Shown in pieces: positions 10,329 through 22,200 of a stretch of 64,000 bases of DNA. Made by a program: the position numbers and the translations under genes. Location: contig NC_079207.1 of the NCBI RefSeq assembly GCF_026745355.1, forward strand, positions 12,832,338 through 12,896,337, written 5' to 3'. Origin of the DNA: Beta vulgaris subsp. vulgaris (taxonomy: Eukaryota > Streptophyta > Magnoliopsida > Caryophyllales > Amaranthaceae). Numbering within the stretch: the stretch's first letter is position 1; every line of letters starts with the position of its first letter. Below the pieces are notes generated by a model. It had not been told where the DNA came from. It was given only the letters and a program-made list of their open reading frames with translations, and made no database searches.

Positions 10329-12291
10329 TATAAGGGTGGTAGTATGTAACCGTCTTGAAAATTAAAAGAGTTTACTTAACGATAATTGTAATTATTTATT
10401 ATATATTTTTATTTTATTTGAATTGGAAAATTAATATTATATTTATTATGATATATTAAAGTTATTTACGAAATTAAATTTCGTAAGTTAATGTGTGATT
10501 TTATTTCATCTCTATTATATAAGGGAAGGGGGGAGCAATGGTGTCCTCTTTTGAAATGCCTATTTTGCCCCCCTTCCCTTGCTAAATTACAAAAGAAATG
10601 TCAAAATCGACACTCAAAGAAAACTACCGAAAATTAATTTACAACACTCACTTACAAATCACTTAAAAAAGAAACTTTACAAATCACTCATACAATAGAG
10701 AAAATCACATTATAAAAATCACGCAAATCACTCAAATAATCAGGAAACTTTATTAAAACTTAAAATTAACATACAAACTAAAACTAATAACCTAGAACGT
10801 TAATACATACAAAAACATCTACAAAAATTTACTTACAAATTAATATTCTCAAGAACCATTCACAATTAATGGTGGGTCATAATTATGCAAATAACTAAAA
10901 TGAGGAAACTTTACAAAAACATAAAAATTTACTTACAAACTACAACCTATGAAAAAATTGACTTGAAATCAAAGTATCCACTTTCTTTACAATTTATGAA
11001 GTACTGTACTTAATTCAAAAATCAACTAAAAAATATAATATTAGAAATCATAAATAAATTCAATAAATTTTTTATTTTGTTCATAGAATTTAACTTTGAA
11101 AAGTAAAAAAAAAACAAAAAGAATGGTGAGAGACTTAAGTGACAGAAACTAAACCAATCAAATTTTGCAACTAAAAACAATTATGCTTCATATGTCTAAT
11201 GTTCAAATTTTGATTTTTATGTCGAAGAAAATCGAGTTTCTGTTTCGAAAAAAATTCAAGCACGCATCGCGTGCAAAAAATTCTAGTATTTTCATAAAAT
11301 AGGTATGATTGGGTTAAGTATTGTAGTTAAAAAAAAAAAAAGAAATCCAACCCCATTTACAATTTTCTTCCTCCTCAATCCTCATTTCGTGTCTCATTGA
11401 GAGACAACCAGAGGACTTCTTCCTCTTGCTTGGTGTCTTCAGTTCAAGGTGCCACAGAGGTTTCTCACAAAATCATCACAAATCCACCAAAACTGACCTT
11501 CTAATTCTTCAATTAATCGAAGAAGCCAAAACCCCAAACCCCATATCTATCTCCTCCCTGTGAAAACCCGAAACCAGATCCCTCGAAAGCCTGCGCTCTC
11601 GCCTCGCTGGTGTTCTCCGAGGCTGCCGGAAATCCGCACCACTCTCTCCTCCTCTGTTTCGTCGCTGCTAGTGTTGTTCGTGGGGTGTCGCCCTGCGCTG
11701 CTGCTCCTCATCGGCTCGCGCTGCTGCTGTTGGTCGTTGTTGTCGCCGTTGCTCTAGTTTGGCCACCACGATTCAGTAGCTCGCCGGATCATCCTCTTCC
11801 GAAAAATGAGAGAGAGAAAAGTTTTGGTGGCAAATTAAAGTCTTTGGACGAGATTGAAATCTTACATCTTCCGAAAATCTCAAGGTTCGTTTAGGAATAA
11901 TTTTAGTATAATTTTTAACCTTCTGTCCTTGGACTAATTTCTTCTCCAATTTCTGAATTCAATTCAGCTTTAATTTTAACCTAATTTTAACTGATTCTTG
12001 TTAAATAATTCAGTTGTTGAGTGCTTTTATTGCTTATATTCTTATTCAATTTATCAAGTTTAACTCTATGAATTGTGATTTGAATTTATCATTTCTTATA
12101 TATACTATTTTTTATATTGTTGGTGTAATTTGTCAAGTTTAACTTTTCTTTAGCAATGATGTTATGGATGAAGTAATGTTGTAATGCCTTTGGTTATTGC
12201 TTTGAATTGTGTATTAACAAATTGCAGAATTGCCTTCTAATTACAAATAAAATTGTAAAAAGTGGAGATGGAACTTGATATTTTATGCTTT
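10329..12291 (+). mobile_element. Third LTR with polypurine tract, split by a Helitron
   Basis: ATAAGGGTGGTAGTA (10329-10344) is the same polypurine-type tract seen before 6286, and an LTR opening TGTAACCGTC follows at 10345. If the Helitron at 10509-11286 is removed, the flanks rejoin into AT-rich LTR sequence and continue to a leader with 'ccaaccccat' and 'ctcctcaatcctcat' motifs like those near 4180 and 6490. I could not find the closing ...TTACA end; the sequence runs into a Stowaway element at 12294. The 65- and 94-codon frames at 11560-11894 are leader artefacts. Confidence 0.5.
10509..11286 (+). mobile_element. Non-autonomous Helitron (778 bp)
   Basis: The 5' end is TCTCTATTATATAAGGG with A immediately before it. 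The 3' end is CTAG with T immediately after it, preceded by a perfect hairpin GCACGC-atc-GCGTGC (11260-11274) with 8 bases between hairpin and CTAG. These are all the expected Helitron hallmarks: 5'-TC, 3' hairpin plus CTRR, insertion between A and T without target duplication. There is no Rep/helicase frame, so it would depend on an autonomous partner. Confidence 0.8.
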
Positions 12292-12293
12292 TA

Positions 12294-12963
12294 CTTCTTC
12301 CGTCCCAATATATAGTACTTGTATCTCATTTTGGGTGTTCCAAAATTTTCTCTTGTTTCTATCTTTCTATTTTTGAAATTGTACCCTATCCTTGGTTTAG
12401 GCTCATCTCAAAAATAATACTAGGATTTGAACACATGATCTTTGATAATATTTCAAAGTAAAACATAATAAAGTTTTGTAATTATATGTAATTATAAAAA
12501 CATGTAGACAATTTTTTTGATCTTTAACCTTTTTATTAAATAACATTCTCTAACCTAAATTTCATTGAAATTGTTATTTTTACCTCCAATTCTTTAGAAG
12601 TTTTTTTCTAACAACTTATTGTGTCATAATGTCCATTTTCTGGTCTCGCACTAGAATGAATATTATGAAAAGCTAATGGTATCAATTATGAAATTTACGA
12701 ATAATAAGACATTTGACAATTATAACTGACGCGGAAAATGCTAGTTTTTACATGGAAAGTTGTAGCCACATGATCCACATTTAATATTTACCATCATTTT
12801 TCTATAGGAAGTTATAGCCATATGTAATATTTGTACTTTCCAAGTTTTTAATGCACGTACTTATCTATGCAAAGCAAGTACTATAAATATTTAAAGCAAA
12901 TGATAAGTTCCATTATTCTCGTGTAAAATGAGAAACAAGCACTATAAATTGGGACGGAGGGAG
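12294..12963. mobile_element. Stowaway-like MITE (670 bp) with TA duplications
   Basis: The left end reads CTTCTTCCGTCCCAATATAT and the right end on the other strand reads CTCCCTCCGTCCCAATTTAT; the inverted match continues for about 35 bases ('agt.cttgt.tctcatttt'). TA flanks both ends (12292-12293 and 12964-12965). The ends match the Stowaway/Tc1-mariner consensus CTCCCTCCGT. It is longer than most Stowaways, so it may contain nested sequence. Confidence 0.75.
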
Positions 12964-12965
12964 TA

Positions 12966-13173
12966 AAGTTTTAAGGTTTAGGGTGCGTTCTCTTGGTGCG
13001 AATTTTGTAAAATCGAATTTATCTGAACTCATAGGAAGTTTCATCTTTATATCTAGTCTTGTTCTTAACCATGGGGTACGAACTAGAATAGAATGGGGTG
13101 AGTTCACGAATGCCGTTTCCGTTACATGAATTGGGCTTGAGGATTCTTTATTGCTTACCAGTCTCCATTGAAA
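12966..13173. other. Short spacer, no feature seen
   Basis: Sequence between the Stowaway element and the plastid-derived clpP piece. No gene is recognised. Confidence 0.4.
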
Positions 13174-13570
13174 AGCTTACTTTTTTTAGGCTAAGAAGTC
13201 GATAGCGAGATCTCAAATCAACTTATTGGTCTTATGGTATATCTCAGTATCGTGGACGATACCAATGATTTGCATTTGTTTATAAATTATCTTGGCGGAT
13301 GGGTAATACCCGGGGTAGCTATTTATGATACCATGCAATTTGTGCGACCAAATGTACATACAATATGTATGGGGTTGGCTGCTTCAATGGGATATTTTAT
13401 CTTGGTCGGAGGAGAAATTACCAAACGTTTAGCATTCCCTCACGCTTGGCGCCAATGAGTTTTTTATTTGAGAGAAAAAAGAAGACTATGCCTTCACCAT
13501 GGGTTCTCTATTCAAGCATACTAATGATGTTTAGTCCAATTAAGAATCATGCTAAACGTAACAAAAAAAC
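13174..13570 (+). pseudogene. clpP: Nuclear plastid DNA insert: clpP exon 2 and start of its intron
   Basis: Codons from about 13190 to 13456 read [19 protein letters not shown], then [20 protein letters not shown] and [19 protein letters not shown]. This is the plastid ClpP protease subunit around the catalytic Ser (AASMG). The homology stops after LAFPHA, where the plastid gene's second group II intron begins, and the following GCGCCAATGAG looks like that intron's 5' end, so the insert came from unspliced plastid DNA. Damage includes a stop replacing Gln just before EVD and Tyr-Leu in place of Ser-Pro ahead of GG. It cannot make a working protein here. Confidence 0.85.
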
Positions 13571-14362
13571 ACATAGTTGAAGGTTTATCATGTAGGTAGG
13601 TTCTTGTCATCTCTTTTTGGGCTGGTTGAGATCCAATGTGTCTGGTCTGGGCTGACATGGAATTCATTGGGTTGTTGAGCTTTGGGAAATTTCCGTGCGC
13701 TGCTAGATATGTTTACTTAACTTCCCAATAGCGATACCATCTACTACATTAAGTAATATTTGCCATTTTTTAGCATATATACCTTGTAGGCATCTATCAA
13801 ACTAGAACCGCATTATCTTAGTTTTTTATTGCATTAATTGAACTTCGTTTGATTAATTAAGTCGAAATTCTTTAAAAATCTGTGCCCTCTTTAAAATATC
13901 ATAGACAGTTTCGGTAGGTTGAACACTTTTTTCAATAAAATTTTAAATGGCAGGAACAGTTAAATAAGTGTGATTTTTTATCGGATCATAAAAATCCACT
14001 TTCTGCAAATCTCTTCCCTCTCTTCGGGACCGAACATCAATTGCAAGTTAATATTACTTGTGTTTATTGTATTGCCTTTTAATCTGATAGAGTAGTTCAT
14101 CATTCAGTCATTGACAAATTGACCTTGTTTCTGCGGAGGAGTGAATTAGTGATATATTGTGAATTTGCAGGATATTTGGCATAATGTATGTTGCACATAT
14201 ACTGTTGTGAGAATTCGAAGATTATTTCCTGGATGAAATTTATTAGCATATTGGAAGGTTAAGATGATTCAAGAAGGAAAAAGCCTAGTTGATATGTTTT
14301 AACGCAGACACTTTGTTGTGAGGTGCTGCTGTTCCTAACAAAGGGGAACTCAGTGAAAATTA
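13571..14362 (+). other. Upstream region and likely 5' UTR of the MRS2 gene
   Basis: No separate gene is seen. TTTGCAG at about 14164-14170 could be a 3' splice site of a 5' UTR intron, and the leader then runs to the ATG at 14363. There are short upstream ATGs, so translation may be influenced by upstream frames; this is inference. Confidence 0.35.
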
Positions 14363-17300
14363 ATGGAGAAGCCAGAAAATTCTGATAAAGCTGAATCAAC
14401 TGCTTTTAATAGTGGTGCAAGAACAGGTGCCTTTGGGAATTTATTTGGCTTTTCAGGTGTTAAGAAGAGAGGCCATGGAAGTCGTTCATGGATAAAGATT
14501 GATCAGAATGGGAACGCAAAAGTTTTGGAGCTTGATAAGTCCACAATTATGAGAAATTGTTCCTTGCCTTCTAGGGATCTTCGGCTTTTGGACCCATTGT
14601 TTATCTATCCTTCTGCGATATTGGGAAGAGAAAAGGCCATTGTAGTGAACTTAGAGCAGATCAGATGCGTAATCACTGCTGATGAAGCTTTTGTGATGAA
14701 TTCTTTGGATGGCTCTGTCATGCAGTATAAGACAGAATTGTGCAACCGACTTCAGGCTACCAGAGATCAAGCTGGTAATAGTTTAATACTTTAGTAGGTT
14801 GATTATCCTTTTATCGTTTACTTAAAACATGTATGGCTGGACTTAGCTTGATCAGCATATGAACCTTACTCTTCTCTTTTATTCCTCTTGTTGCTGGAAA
14901 TAAATCACAAGAAGTCAAAGCATGCTAGGTAGCTGAATGTAGGAGCTTTCATAGTCGATTAGCTTCTTTTTGGAGTAAGATAAGAACTTTTTTCTTACTG
15001 CAGTGCTCATCAGTGCATTCATTTTGTCGCAACTTTTTATTTTGAATCTTAGTAAAAGAATTTAAACAACTTTTAGAAAACATACCACAATAAGATGTAC
15101 TCAAGAAAGAACTTGTCACGTCGAAGAATTGGTGGAATTTGAATAACTAATTAAGATGGTCTATGTACTTCAGTCATAAGCCGAGTCTAAGCAACTATAA
15201 TAGTTATTTCACAGGGCTGGAAGAGACTTCTGTTCTTTTTCAATTTTATTCAACTATTAGTATTTTTGTTCAATGGATTTTTCCTTGCTTGGTATTACAG
15301 AACACAAACAAATTCTTGTGGTTAAATTTTCGTATATGGAATCAAACTCTTGATATTGTTGGTCGTATGAAGTGTAACACTTAATCTTAGTCCTTTAAGA
15401 TGCTGCAGAGGACTGGACTCTTGAGGTCTTTTTGTGTACCTTATGTCATTTAAACTGCCTTTAATCTTCAGTTGTAAATAGTATTCTAACTCATGGCGTT
15501 TACTTGATGAAATTTAGTCCATTTTGTAGATGGTAATCTTTGAATATGTAATTGTTAGAGCATTTCACTCCCCTGTGCAAGCTTTGGTTCTCCATATCAG
15601 CATGTGTTTGTGACATACAAGACACATTTTCACTTTTGCGTCTGCCTCTTGCTAGCTTCTTACTTCGGTAAAGGATGATTGCTGCTGGTTGTAAAACTAG
15701 TATGAGAACCTTCAATAATAGAAGTAAATAAGCAAACAAAAAGCTACTGAAGTTTGTCTTGTCATGCTAGTTATGTCACATCCTGGTTTCTACTGAACTA
15801 GCTGTGGTATGAACTGCTTGCATTGTGTGTTCTTACAGATATATTGCCGTTTGAATTTAAAGCACTTGAATTGGCTTTGGAGTTAACATGCACGTCCCTT
15901 GATGCCCAGGTATGCAACATAGTTTTAGATTTCGTGAAAATTTCCATTAAAGGCACAGGTGATGAAACTTTCGCCATATAGTCCCTCTGGCGTGTTGAAA
16001 ATTTAAATTATCCATTATGTTTTGCCTTTTTACCGTCCTTTTTCTCTGATGAATGAATGCATGCTTACTCAATCATCTTCCCGTATTATACCTATGCCAG
16101 TTCAATATCTTACACTTAATGTCTGTTAGAGAGACACTGTTGAGAGGGATTATGCTACTTGTTCATTATAAACTTCATGTCAACCATCTTTTTTTTTTTG
16201 GTTTAATTTTCTAATAATCCCAGAATATTGCTTTGGTTTGACATTGTTTCCCAATGTTATGAATCATATTGCCAAAATGTAATCTTTCTAAAAGGGGACA
16301 CATTGCTCAAGATTTGCTTGTGCCTTCCATCAAAGATTGCATTAAAAGAAATTCTGAAAATGTTGTAGGCAAAAGAATTGGCTTCAGAGATACGCCCTGT
16401 GCTTGACGAATTGGCTTCATCTATTAGCACCCTGAACCTGGAACGGGTACGGAGATTCAAAGGCAACCTCCTTGGTTTGACTCAGCGAGTTCAGAAGGTA
16501 AAACAATTTAATGTGCATTGGCCTTGTCCTACTTTTTCACCGGAGTTATAAGTTTAACAGACTGAACATATAGCCAATTGATCAAGTGGTGACTGATTTG
16601 AAACAGGCTTTTGTTGCTTACAAAACTGTAGTATGATAAACTCTTGAATCAATTTCCCTGAGAATGTGCAAGTTTCCACACCCTCAAAATACACTAGTTA
16701 GTAATTTGAGCTTTCATATGATTGATATTCATTGAAATTTCAGGTGCGCGATGAAATTGAGCATCTCATGGATGATGATGGTGATATGGCAGAGATGTAC
16801 TTGACGGAGAAGAAGGAGAAAATGGAGGGTCATACGTCAAATGATTCAGACATAGAAAACATTCCATTGATCGGTGTGAAATGGATATCAAAATCTGCAC
16901 CGGTTTCACCTGTTGCACCTGTTTCTCCTGGGGCTGTTACAAATGGACCCCTAAAGTTGCAGAGGGCTTTGAGCAGTATTACCAGATCAAGCAGGCAAGA
17001 AAGCTTTACAACAAGTTCTTCCAGTCAGAAGGAAGACATTGTTCAGCTTGAGATGTTGCTTGAAGCATATTTCGTTTTCATTGACCACACTCTAAGCAAG
17101 TTATCATCAGTAAGACACATTCTCCCTTTATTTTCTAGTTGTTTCTTTTTTACTTCAAACTTAAAAGTACACTTTCGATGCAGCTCAAAGAGTACATTGA
17201 TGATACGGAGGACTTGATCAATATCAAACTGGTGAGTTCCTGAACTCCGTAAACGTTCTCTTTTATCAACTGCATAAAGTCATATAAACTCTAAATATCT

Positions 17301-17569
17301 GAAAGATTCTGATCTATATCTTGTTTTCATCTTAACAGGGTAATGTTCAGAACCAGCTGATACAATTCGAATTGTTGCTGACAGCAGCAACATTTGTTGT
17401 TACGATTTTCGCTGTTGTCACCGGTGTTTTCGGGATGAATTTTGAGACTGCAGTCTTCAACAATCCAATTACATTCAATTGGGTTCTAATTATTAGCTCC
17501 ATTGCATGTGGGACCATATACTTCTGTTTTCTAGTTTATTTTAAAGGGAAGAAATTATTTCCTGTGTAA
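14363..17569 (+). CDS. MRS2-5: MRS2/CorA-type magnesium transporter, MRS2-5-like (6 coding exons)
   Basis: Coding exons are 14363-14774, 15839-15909, 16369-16497, 16744-17109, 17184-17231 and 17339-17569, all with GT-AG borders and matching phases, giving 418 residues. The protein moves Mg2+ across a membrane as a homo-pentamer. Visible features are SRSWIKIDQNGNAKVLELDK and LPSRDLRLLDPLFIYPS in the N-terminal domain, the coiled helices LNLERVRRFKGNLLGLTQRV and VRDEIEHLMDDDGDMAEMYL, then LKEYIDDTEDLINIKLGNVQ leading into two C-terminal membrane spans (about 353-373 and 388-409). The pore signature GMN is at about 374-376. From memory of the Arabidopsis family, the wording (KIDQ.GN, LPSRDLRLLDPLFIYPS, DLPFEFKALEL) is nearer MRS2-5 (MGT3) than MRS2-1. 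The 418 aa length is close to that protein. No disruptions are seen. Confidence 0.93.
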
Positions 17570-18261
17570 TTACTGAATGTCTTTGCATATATTGTAAGCT
17601 AGCAGTTTTTGGCTAATAATTAATCCAATATTTTATCAAGGGTTGTTCCACATTTTTCAGTACCAAAAAAACTTATTCTTATTCATTGGCTAGAAACTAT
17701 TGGATAATACATGAAGATTATATATATACCCAAATGATTGATGAATTTGGGAGAATTATATTAGATAGATAAAAAGAAAGAGAAAAAAAAGAATATAATA
17801 ACCTTTTCGGATTTCAAAGAGGCACAAAGACTAGATGCTGAAGAGTTTGTCACAATTCACAAGGTAATTTTTTTAGGTCAACCCGTAATGATTTCATCAG
17901 TTAATTCATTTATGAAAAACTTACGTGAGTGGGTTCAATTTAAACAATTTGAGTATCATATAATTTTATAAGCTTAAGTTACTTATATTATTACCAATTG
18001 GTTTTATTACTAAACAAATTCTTTTAATTTTATAAGTAGTTTAAAACTCTTCTAGATTGATGCACGATACGATATGCTCTGTCATTGTTGTAAATATGGT
18101 AGGAACTAGGAAGTGTGCTAATACAAAGAACATACGATATATATTAGCAATAATCTCTTAAAACCTGAAATAATTATTAGAACAGATTATTACCAGAAAT
18201 GGTTATAAAATCCGTTGTCAGATCTTATAAATAGTATAATAAGGTAATTTTATTAAACATT
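17570..18261. other. Downstream of MRS2, no gene seen
   Basis: AT-rich sequence, including the probable 3' UTR of the MRS2 gene up to about 17650. No repeats with clear ends are seen. Confidence 0.4.
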
Positions 18262-18335
18262 GGCCTATTAGCTCAGCTGGTTAGAGCGTCGTGCTAATAA
18301 CGCGAAGGTCGCAGGTTCGAGACCTGCATGGGCCA
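18262..18335 (+). tRNA. tRNA-Ile (anticodon AAU)
   Basis: This is a 74-base cloverleaf: acceptor GGCCTAT pairs with ATGGGCC (GGCC core), D arm TAGCTCAGCTGGTTAGAGC (A box), anticodon loop CTAATAA with anticodon AAT, T arm CGCAGGTTCGAGACCTGC (B box), discriminator A. It is uninterrupted, and the type is nuclear, not plastid. A T-rich terminator is not obvious immediately downstream; the next bases lead straight into a tRNA-Ala fragment. Confidence 0.93.
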
Positions 18336-18339
18336 CTAA

Positions 18340-18387
18340 TTTCGCTTTGCATGCGAGAGGCACGGGGTTCGATCCCCCGCATCTCCA
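18340..18387 (+). pseudogene. 3' fragment of a nuclear tRNA-Ala (UGC)
   Basis: From the anticodon stem onward this matches tRNA-Ala: TTCGC-TTTGCAT-GCGAG (anticodon TGC), variable AGGCA, T arm CGGGGTTCGATCCCCCG, acceptor 3' half CATCTCCA. The 5' acceptor strand and the whole D arm, with the A box, are absent; the preceding bases are the end of the tRNA-Ile gene plus four. It cannot fold as a tRNA. It may be co-transcribed from the adjacent tRNA-Ile promoter. Confidence 0.8.
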
Positions 18388-19251
18388 AATGATTTTTAAA
18401 ACAAGTGCCAAGAATCATGCCGGATTTTTGTATCATTTTTTTATCCTATTTAGTAATTACACTCAAATTGAATAAAAATATGTAAAAAAATACTAATTTT
18501 AATTAAGTATTTTTTTGTATGATCAAAAAAAACTCTCCATTAGATAGAGACGGCAGTTTATTAGAAAGATAAATATAAAAAAATAATAACAAAAGGTGAA
18601 AAGGAGCTTACGAATTACAACTGTCCAAAAGGGTGACGGTAGCCTCTAGGTTGAAACTTAGGGTTTTGTGGGAGAGAAGAGAAAAAAAAAGGAATTATGT
18701 ATGTTACTTTGTGGCTCCGCCATTAACTATTCCGCTTTGATATTTGTGAAATAATTTTAATATAAAAGTAGACCTAGTTACTAGATGGATTAAACTAGTC
18801 ATCATTGACTAATTTTCTTTTTAATATTAAGCTTATCATTGCCTAATTTAAATTTAAAAGTAAACAGTCTCTTACAAGACAAACTCTATATCCTATTCTT
18901 TTTCTTTCCTTCTCTTTTCTTTTCTTATATGCCATAATGTTAGGATTGTTTCACCAACATAAACAACTTGAATAATTGCCTTTGGGATTAGGATTTTGGA
19001 AGACTGATCGTGAGTAAACTATATCCATTTCTAACTCCTTTCTTTACCAATTACGAAAAACTGTATCCTATGATATTTAGAACTAATTTGAATTAAGAAT
19101 ACTCCTATGAAACATCAGAACTAAAATCAACATTGACTGAATCGGTTCAAACAAACGCTCAAGCTTCTGTACATCAGAAAGAGTATTAATTGTGTGCATT
19201 TGAACTGATATATATCCCGCTTCAATAGAGATGTTCCCTTGTAAGGTTTTA
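18388..19251. other. Spacer between tRNA fragment and phosphatase gene, no gene seen
   Basis: AT-rich, with a pyrimidine tract at 18895-18925. The last 50-250 bases before 19252 are probably the 3' UTR of the minus-strand phosphatase gene. Confidence 0.4.
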
Positions 19252-22200
19252 CTAAGATGCCAAGGTTGTTCCAGGGCAACTGTCCACGGTGCAGGCCAAG
19301 ATGTCTCGGTAATCCCTTGTTATAGTGAACGAGTCGTGCACTCTCCCATCACTGCTCCTCTTATACTCGAACAACAAGCTCGAGTGGTTAAATGCTGTGA
19401 GTTTGACAAATCCATAATCTTCATCTCTAAAAATGCTCCAATTTGGTTGGAGGGTAGAAAATTTTGCAAGACTCGCTCCTCCACCACCTGCAACTACATG
19501 TATCGTTCCACTCAAGGTGCCCCTGTAATCTTTCTTCTCTTGGTTGGTACATATGTTCTGCAACATAAAAACACAGCAAATTCAGTATGGTGCAATAATG
19601 AGTATTGCTAGTTTGAGATGTCCAAACACAACAGTTACCCACTTGAGATAGTACAGCAGTATATTATGAATGGATTCTCTAAGATGACCCTCAAATCAGA
19701 TTAAGGAAAGATAACAAGAATGGTTAAACTAATTATCGACGATAAATTGCCAAAAGATGTCAAATATAATTTGAGGTTATGAGAAAATGTGACTAGGGAT
19801 TATGTAGTAAGTAGTAATCCTACAAGGAAAGATAAAGAACCTGGTAGATGGGGCATGTTCTCTCATAGTTATGTACATGACCATAAACAGCAATGTCAAC
19901 CTTATATTTTTGCCACAACTTTTGAAGGCTCTCTCTGCCCATTGGCTCCTCAAATGAGCCTTGGACTGCGTAAAAATCGCCTGAAGAATAACCCAAAACA
20001 CGATGTGCAAGGAAAATAAGCCATGGTTGTTTTTGTCGATCTACAGATGCAAGGCAGTGTTCAATGAACTTATATTGTTCTGTTCCCTCTCGCCAATCAT
20101 GTTCTGTATCAGCTATGCAAAACCTAAACATGCCATAATCAGTGGAATACCTGCAGAAGAAGATTATAGATTCTGAAATTACTCTGATCACCAACAATAA
20201 TTGATTTGAAGATCAATCAGTATTGACTTAGTGCATTCCGATTTATGTATATACCAGAATTTTTCCCTGTTTTCAGCAGGAACGTAGAACATATTCTGAG
20301 CTAATACACCACATTCTCCTCCTGAATCTGTATTTTGATAAAATGAACCTGTATCTGGCCAGTCTCTCTCATGATTTCCACTGCAAAGGAAAATGAAACT
20401 GTTTTAACCTAAAGACATACAGTGTCAAACGTGAGATTTCCAAGAGAGGTTAGATAGATAAGCAAACCTAGCAATCATATATGGAACAGCTGAGGCGATG
20501 GGCTCAACTTGAGCAGTGAATTGATCCCACTGAGAAAGATAACCATTAGCATAGCATATATCTCCTATGTGGAAGACTATATCAATGTTCTTCAAATCAT
20601 TTGTAAGTTGTGCAGTAGTATTAAGAGAACCGTGCTGGAAGTTGTTGTATTCGTTGGAACCATCTATCTCATCCTAGGAAAAGAAGAATTAGTTAACATA
20701 TCAGTAATATAGAAGGTTCCCGGCCAGCTGAAAACAAACAAATAAAGGCTCTCTAACGTCTTAGTTCTTGCAGCTTTTCACAGGGACATAAAGATCAGGA
20801 TATGAAAAGAAATTTTTGTACAACTTTACATGGAATTTTCAGTATATACATCCCTAATAATACATCTCTACTAAGCTTACCATATTTTAGCACAAGCAGA
20901 TAAGGGACCAAACTGAAATTAGCCTACTACCATGTCCGCACTTTGTTTTTTTCTTTTTCTTTCTGGTGAAGTAGCAAATGTATTTTTCATATGGTCAATT
21001 ATAAGAGCTAATGGAAGATAATCAAACAAAGCGTAAAGAAGTAGCAAGTTTTCAGCAGATCAACATATATATATATATAAATATAACCAATGGGAGCTGA
21101 AGAACTATCAACCATCCTACCAGATTTCCCATACCTTTCCCATATCTCCAAAGATGATGACCTTTTGAACAGAATCTTGACCTGGATAGGGGGATGCTCT
21201 AAAGTGATAGCTGTCACTCCATATATATGTGCCATTGTGCATTCTGTGTCCAACCTTATACGTATACCTACATGGAACAAACAAGACATAGATGATATAA
21301 GGGGCGGAAAAGGCCTTATCTTAAGGTGACGATAAAAAGGGTTACATCTAAAGAAGTATCAAATTTCCATTCTCAAGGAAAGTGAATCATGTTGATATAC
21401 ATGCTGGATATGCGCCCTGCATCTATCATGAGAGGAAAGAGGGGAAGGGGGTGACCAAACTACTTTCACTAAAGCTTCTAGGTCCAGGAAAGAACAGAAC
21501 ATTCAAGATTAGTTACATGCGGATAGGTCAGAACTTTAATAGAAAGATCCCTGTAGACAAAATGTGCTGATACTATATTCTACCATGATGCCAATGAGTC
21601 TATCAAGGCTCTTGCATAGAGTTGGATGAAAAGATCAGATGCATGGGACCTTAGCCATAACATTGTGAAATGTGAAGATGTACATTTGCAGAGAGACTGT
21701 TCTGTTAGATCCTGTAACCAGAAGGAAACTGATTCCAAATAAGAATAGTTTGCTGAGAAATTTGATTCAATCCATCAGAAGAAGAAACAAACTGCCCTAT
21801 CAGGGATTGAAATTAACTTGAAACATTCTGAAAACAATAGTTGAGAAAAATTTCACTTTTACGCTATACTTGATGTCCTTGACTCCCAACAGTCTTTGCA
21901 TTCACTTCAAAGGGAATAAAAAGGTCACCATAATCTAAGATAGAAGAGAGATAGCAAGACAGAAGTAATAAAGATGATAAATGACATACACTAAGTTGGG
22001 CCACAGCTCCTTCATGAAACCAGTGTGTATAAAACCAGGATCGCGCCAGCCCACAGTACTTGCTGGTGCACCTGCACAAGTTTAAATGAACTTAAGATAT
22101 TAGGAGTCCCCAAGCAATATGACATCAGATGTGTAACAACTAAGATAACCAGGACAAAAGCAAATCGGAGAAGCATCCTTACAGGCTGTTAAAAATTTAG

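Noticed and set aside
11560..11894. 65- and 94-codon frames with Leu/Ser/Val runs
   Set aside because: Same type of LTR leader as at 6.5 kb.
13117..13124. Closing end (..GTTACA) of the third LTR
   Set aside because: Isolated short match after the Stowaway element with no inverted counterpart to the TGTAACCGTC opening beyond six bases.
18262..18387. Plastid trnI-trnA pair
   Set aside because: The order recalls the plastid rRNA operon, but both sequences match nuclear-type tRNA-Ile(AAU) and tRNA-Ala(UGC), and no plastid intron or rRNA sequence is present.
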